This document shows positions 34,970 to 39,208 of a DNA stretch of 39,208 nt, piece by piece. The translations under genes were made by a program, and so were the position numbers. Origin of the DNA: Smittium mucronatum (taxonomy: Eukaryota > Kickxellomycota > Harpellomycetes > Harpellales > Legeriomycetaceae); contig LSSL01001264.1 of assembly GCA_001953115.1 (NCBI GenBank), positions 1 through 39,208 of the forward strand, in the 5' to 3' direction. Within the stretch, counting starts at the first letter, position 1. Every line of letters begins with the position of its first letter. The notes under the pieces are model-generated. The model had not been told where the DNA came from and ran no database searches. It worked only from the letters and a program-made list of their open reading frames with translations.

Positions 34970-37269
34970 CACCAAAATAAATAAATTCAGATATAAAAAC
35001 TATTAAAAAATATCAAATTACCACGAATCAGGAATAAAAATTACAGTAAAATCATTTTAGTTTGAAATTTTCACAATTTAGATGGATTTTTAGATTTTTT
35101 ATTATTATTAAATATAGTTTTTTTAAAATAAAAAATTATAATGAGATTACGGTTTTGCACCCTTAATCCAAATTTTTCTTTTTTTGATTGAATTTATTTT
35201 TCATCACCTTAGATTTAATATTTTTTATCAATATCTCTTATACGCTTGAAGGCTTTTTAAATATCCAGTAAATGCCATACAATTGCTGAATTTAATCGAC
35301 TTTATATACTATTTATGCATAGTCATATTCTATAAAAATCCTATTGAAAGCACATAATTTTAATTTAACAGCTATTTTTGTACATAAAAACATCCCTTTT
35401 ATTGAAAATCAATAAATTAAATGAATAATATATTAAAATGTTAATTTAAAATCATTTTTAGTATGGATTTAAATGCAAAATGTAGAATAGTAAAGGGGTT
35501 TAGTGGTATTGAGAAAAAATTAACGATAGGCATATAAATATATAATTTTTTTTTTGAAGTCATATTGAATAAAATTTCTTGCAAAGCGAATAATTATCTT
35601 TGATTTTGGAGTTGAATTTATCTAATAGATTGTATTTTCTTAAAGAAAAAAAATCCCCTTGTCTGAATTCTGATTATTGCCGAAAAACATTTTTTATACA
35701 TTGGAAAAATTTAGGCAATTTCCATTTTAATTCATTCAGAGTTTTACAAATAAATATACAGTTCTTTCAAACTTAAACCTAAAAGTAAATTTACATAAAA
35801 ATGAAAATTTATCGGCAATTTCCAAAAAAATTACTTTTTATCTTTCATAAATACTTGTAAAATATTTATCTTGTAGTAATAAAAGGATTTTCGAGTTGGA
35901 TAAAGGGTAGTTTTTAATGAAATATTTATATAATGTACACTACCAGCCATTATTATTTTTGATAAAGATTAAGTTTCACTAAAAATAATGTGAATTTAAG
36001 TTTTTTCAAGTATAAATGTGGTAGAATCTTCATTTTAGTTTCGAAAACTCAATTTTATGGCGATAATTTTTTTACATTTATATTCGAATATACAACTGCT
36101 AAAACAGGATAATCAACACCTGGATTTTTTAAATTTTAATCTAAATTTAATTTCAAAAATATATAACTTTGATTGTACATATTTTTAGTTTTAAAAAATA
36201 AAAAATCCTATAGTTAACCTATTACTATATAAAAATTACTTCTTTTTCTGTTTTTTTTACAAAATTAATTTTTTAACATTCTTTAAACTTATATTATGTA
36301 GAAAATTATCCAATTTTTTTATAATATAACTTAGTATTAATATACCCCCTATTTCAGTTAATTCATCTTTTATTCACCACTTTTCTATTAAAACGAATTT
36401 AAAGTATTTTAATAATGCAAAATTCTATGAGTTATCCACTTTTTTCATTTTTTCCTAAAAAAATGCAGTAAATTAGTGCAATAATTATTTAGAGTGATTT
36501 TTTTAAAAAAAATTCATTCTCTATAGCCCCTTATATTTCAGATTTTACTTCGATTTTTCACCAGTTATTTTATCCAATTTTCAGGAATAATAAATAATTT
36601 AAGCTACTATTTTTTTTGTGACTGCATAAATTTTTGAATAAATTTGAGATTCTCAAAAAAGAAAATAACCAAACTGTGCCCAAATTTTTTCAGTATTCGT
36701 AGTTTTTTTGAAGGTGAAAATAATTATAAATTATCCAGAAATAATTTTAATATTTCTATGTTTAATAAATCCGATAAAAACTTAGAACGACCCTGATAAT
36801 ATAAATTTACATTTTTAATTTTTGCTATTGCATTTGTTATATTTTTTGTAGTTTTAATTTATATAAAATGAAATGAAAATTAAAAAAATAATTATTTATG
36901 ATTTAAAAGAGATAAATATACAAATTTACCAAATATATAATTAATAAAAATAATTTTTTTTGCAAATATGTGTGGCATTGTGAAGGATTGTTAAATTTTG
37001 AGTTGTTTTTTTTAAATTTTTTACAGAACTTATTTCTTGCATTTTAAATTTTTCTGAAAATCAATCAAAATATTGAAGTTTAAAAGTTAGTAAGCTGTAT
37101 TTTTTTTTTTTTTTTCCCGGTTTTCGAAAAAAAATATTTCCGATTTAGCTAGTTTCTTTTAATACAACATATCATTTAATATACCATTTTATCCATAAAA
37201 ATTGAAAAAAAGGGAGAAAAAAGGCAGTTTATAATTTCAAAGAAATATTTCAAATTGTTCAAAAATGTT

Positions 37270-37396
37270 TATACACAAAACCAAGTTTTTTTTACACAAA
37301 ATTCTGAAAATATACATAAAATATGTTGTTATTCACAAACTTTCTGTTATTTTCAATAAAATATCTTAAATATTCCGTATTCATACACAAAATATA
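37270..37396 (+). repeat. About 20-bp-spaced degenerate array, core TACACAAAA
   Basis: Units begin at about 37,270, 37,291, 37,311, 37,330, 37,350 and 37,382. Cores are TATACACAAAA, TTTACACAAAA, TATACATAAAA, TATTCACAAAC, TTTTCAATAAAA and CATACACAAAA. The first five are 19-21 bp apart and the last is offset by about 32. Between the cores the sequence is not conserved. Confidence 0.6.
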
Positions 37397-37793
37397 AGAA
37401 ATTTTTTTATTTGAAAGTTATATTTAATCCTATAATTTCTATGGTGATAAATATTCCAACGTTACTTTATTTGGGGTTCTCTGGATGTAAAACATTTGCT
37501 ATAAAGTTTCACTGCTTTCCTAATTAGAAAAATTTAAAGGGTTAATTGAACCTCATAACTAAATTAAAATCCCATATACATATAATGTGGTTATAATGGG
37601 TAATTTGGTTGCAAAACTTTAATTTTTGGAGCATAAAAATTATTGAATATATTGAATAAAAACTTTAAATATCCATAAATATTATTGAATGTCGATTTGG
37701 CCTATTACTTTTATAGATAAAGTAATCTGGAATTTAAAAGAATCAGCCATATAATTAAATTAAAAAAACTGTCAAATAAAAAGATTTCTTATG

Positions 37794-37912
37794 TTTTGTG
37801 TATAAATATGGAGTATTTAAGGGGTTTTATTGGCCAAAAAAGAAAATTTGTGTATAATTGCCTAATTTTGTGTAAAAACACGTAGTTTTTTGTATAAATA
37901 CTTTTAGCCAAT
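37794..37912 (-). repeat. Oppositely oriented array, core TTTTGTGTA
   Basis: TTTTGTGTATAAAT (37,794-37,807) is followed by TTTGTGTATAA, TTTTGTGTAAA and TTTTTTGTATAAAT. The TGTA of these last three starts at 37,851, 37,871 and 37,891, exactly 20 bp apart. These are the reverse complement of the core in the upstream array. ATTGGCCAAAA (37,829-37,839) and TTTTAGCCAAT (37,902-37,912) form a 10-of-11 inverted repeat around the last three units. Confidence 0.6.
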
Positions 37913-39208
37913 AAATTTATAATGATAAAATTAATTTACAATCTCTAATGTTAAATTCAAGAATTTCGGGGATTTTAAAATATTGGTACCGAAATATACT
38001 CAAGTTAAATTTCCGAAATCGTCCAATTTGGATTTTTTTTTTTTGAAAACACGGATTCTAAATAAAATAAAGATAACTCAGTAAATTTTGGTTACTCAGA
38101 AAATCAAACCAAAATTATGAATATTTAAAGATGAAAATTTAACATTTTTAAAAAAAGAGAGATAAAAATTAGTTATAGGATTACTAATATTCAAAATATT
38201 TCCCAAAAGGATAAGACAAATATTCTAATAGAAATTTTTCTAGTGGATTTAAAAGTACCCAAAAATATCATAAAGACGTTAAGGTACTATTAATTCGCAA
38301 AAATTTGAGCTTTTTCACAGAAAAAGTTTCAAATTATTTAAAAAAATAAACAATCAGATTATAGGACTCCCATTATATGAATAAGCCATACTTTATCGGC
38401 AAATATCAACCAAAAAAATTACAATAATAGGAGAAATTTGAGTGTATTATACTTGAAAAAGTGTACATATTACGTCCCCAAAGAAAATTCAGATATTTAA
38501 ACCTCAGTTTATCTGTATATAAACAATAAAATAACTAAGTTTTATTATATATTTGGATTTCAATATATTTTTTGTTAAATAAATTCAATTTTTGTATTTT
38601 AAAATTATTATTTATATTCTTTTCAATAAAATATTAACACTATATCATTTTACTGTGTAAGTGCTAAAATTCTGAATCTCAAATAATAACTAAATTTGTT
38701 TAATTTGTTTAATTTTTTTTTTTTTCAAAAATCGATGTGTTTTCCTTAAACCCTAAAAAAAAGTTAAGTCTGCACATTTACCAAAAAAATCAATATTTAA
38801 TGTCTTTGCTTTAATTTTTTTTTGAATACTGTTTAGGCAGTATCTGAGGATATTTTGTTTTGGGTTATGGGGTTAAATTATAAAAACCTTTAATTTTTCT
38901 ACCAGAGCCACAATAAAATCCGAAAAAATTAAAATCTCTTTATTTAAACCTCTAAATAATTAATACCAATATTATTGGTGTAATTTATATTTCTTACGGA
39001 TTATTTATAACTATTTGAACCTCTAGTAAATATATATGTATTATGTGTGATCATTAGATTTACTTTATTTTATTTGAATAAAAGGAATATTCTCATAAGG
39101 CTTATTATTTGATTGTATAGTTTCCCGTGCTCCTAAAATTAGATTTATTTAAATTAAAAAAAATTCTTATACTAAGTTAGCTAAAAACCTTAGATAAAAG
39201 GAGTTAAA

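Larger units (their letters stand above)
26301..39208. other. AT-rich gene desert, right arm
   Basis: Like the left arm, this is nearly all A/T with poly-A and poly-T runs, and no gene can be supported across almost 13 kb. The longest frame of note (62 codons at 34,217-34,405, +) is Lys/Asn/Phe/Tyr-rich with no recognisable motif. No transposon protein, tRNA or rRNA was recognised. Internal structure includes a TA microsatellite, C/G homopolymers, an ATTTTACT cluster and the 20-bp-spaced arrays near the end. An AT isochore, decayed repeats or (peri)centromeric DNA are all possible. Confidence 0.75.

Noticed and set aside
1..39208. Telomere, centromere or a dedicated novel multi-gene system
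   Set aside because: No telomere repeat is present. The AT deserts could fit a centromere, but nothing specific proves it. The genes present are conserved housekeeping types without an unusual cluster logic.

Overview
The window is eukaryotic nuclear DNA from a fungus. Genes carry GT-AG introns, and three of the four recognisable proteins point to fungi: a Cdc10-class septin, an Mkt1-type XPG-like protein and a CYSTM-type Tyr/Pro/Gln-rich small membrane protein. The fourth is a TTI1-type HEAT-repeat protein, conserved across eukaryotes. The very AT-rich background and the multi-intron MKT1 would fit an early-diverging, non-Dikarya fungus, but the sequence does not fix the lineage.

Layout: 1 to about 9,600 is an extremely AT-rich desert with no supportable gene. 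About 9,600-11,048 is a transition zone with higher GC, CCAAT boxes, small repeats and a CT-rich promoter. The septin CDC10 (+, 11,049-12,127) converges on MKT1 (-, 12,296-15,503, seven exons) with 168 bp between stop codons. A scaffold gap of 610 N (15,823-16,432), bounded on both sides by poly-C, lies upstream of MKT1. TTI1 (-, 18,275-21,958) is a single long exon. A gene-poor 2.3 kb spacer holding short interleaved duplications precedes the CYSTM gene (-, 24,227-24,622), whose upstream region carries a 43-bp tandem duplication. From about 26,300 to the end a second AT desert has no gene but holds microsatellites, rare C/G homopolymers and, at 37,270-37,912, two oppositely oriented arrays of a roughly 20-bp-spaced motif.

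The genes do not form one pathway. CDC10 serves septin filaments and cytokinesis, MKT1 post-transcriptional RNA control, TTI1 PIKK kinase maturation, and the CYSTM protein a membrane role probably linked to stress. No transposase, reverse transcriptase, rRNA, convincing tRNA, CRISPR array or gene-cluster-type system is visible. The most interesting signals are the two-compartment composition, the oppositely oriented 20-bp arrays, the repeated GTACAA splice donors in MKT1 and the poly-C-bounded gap. All composition statements are by eye, not computed.
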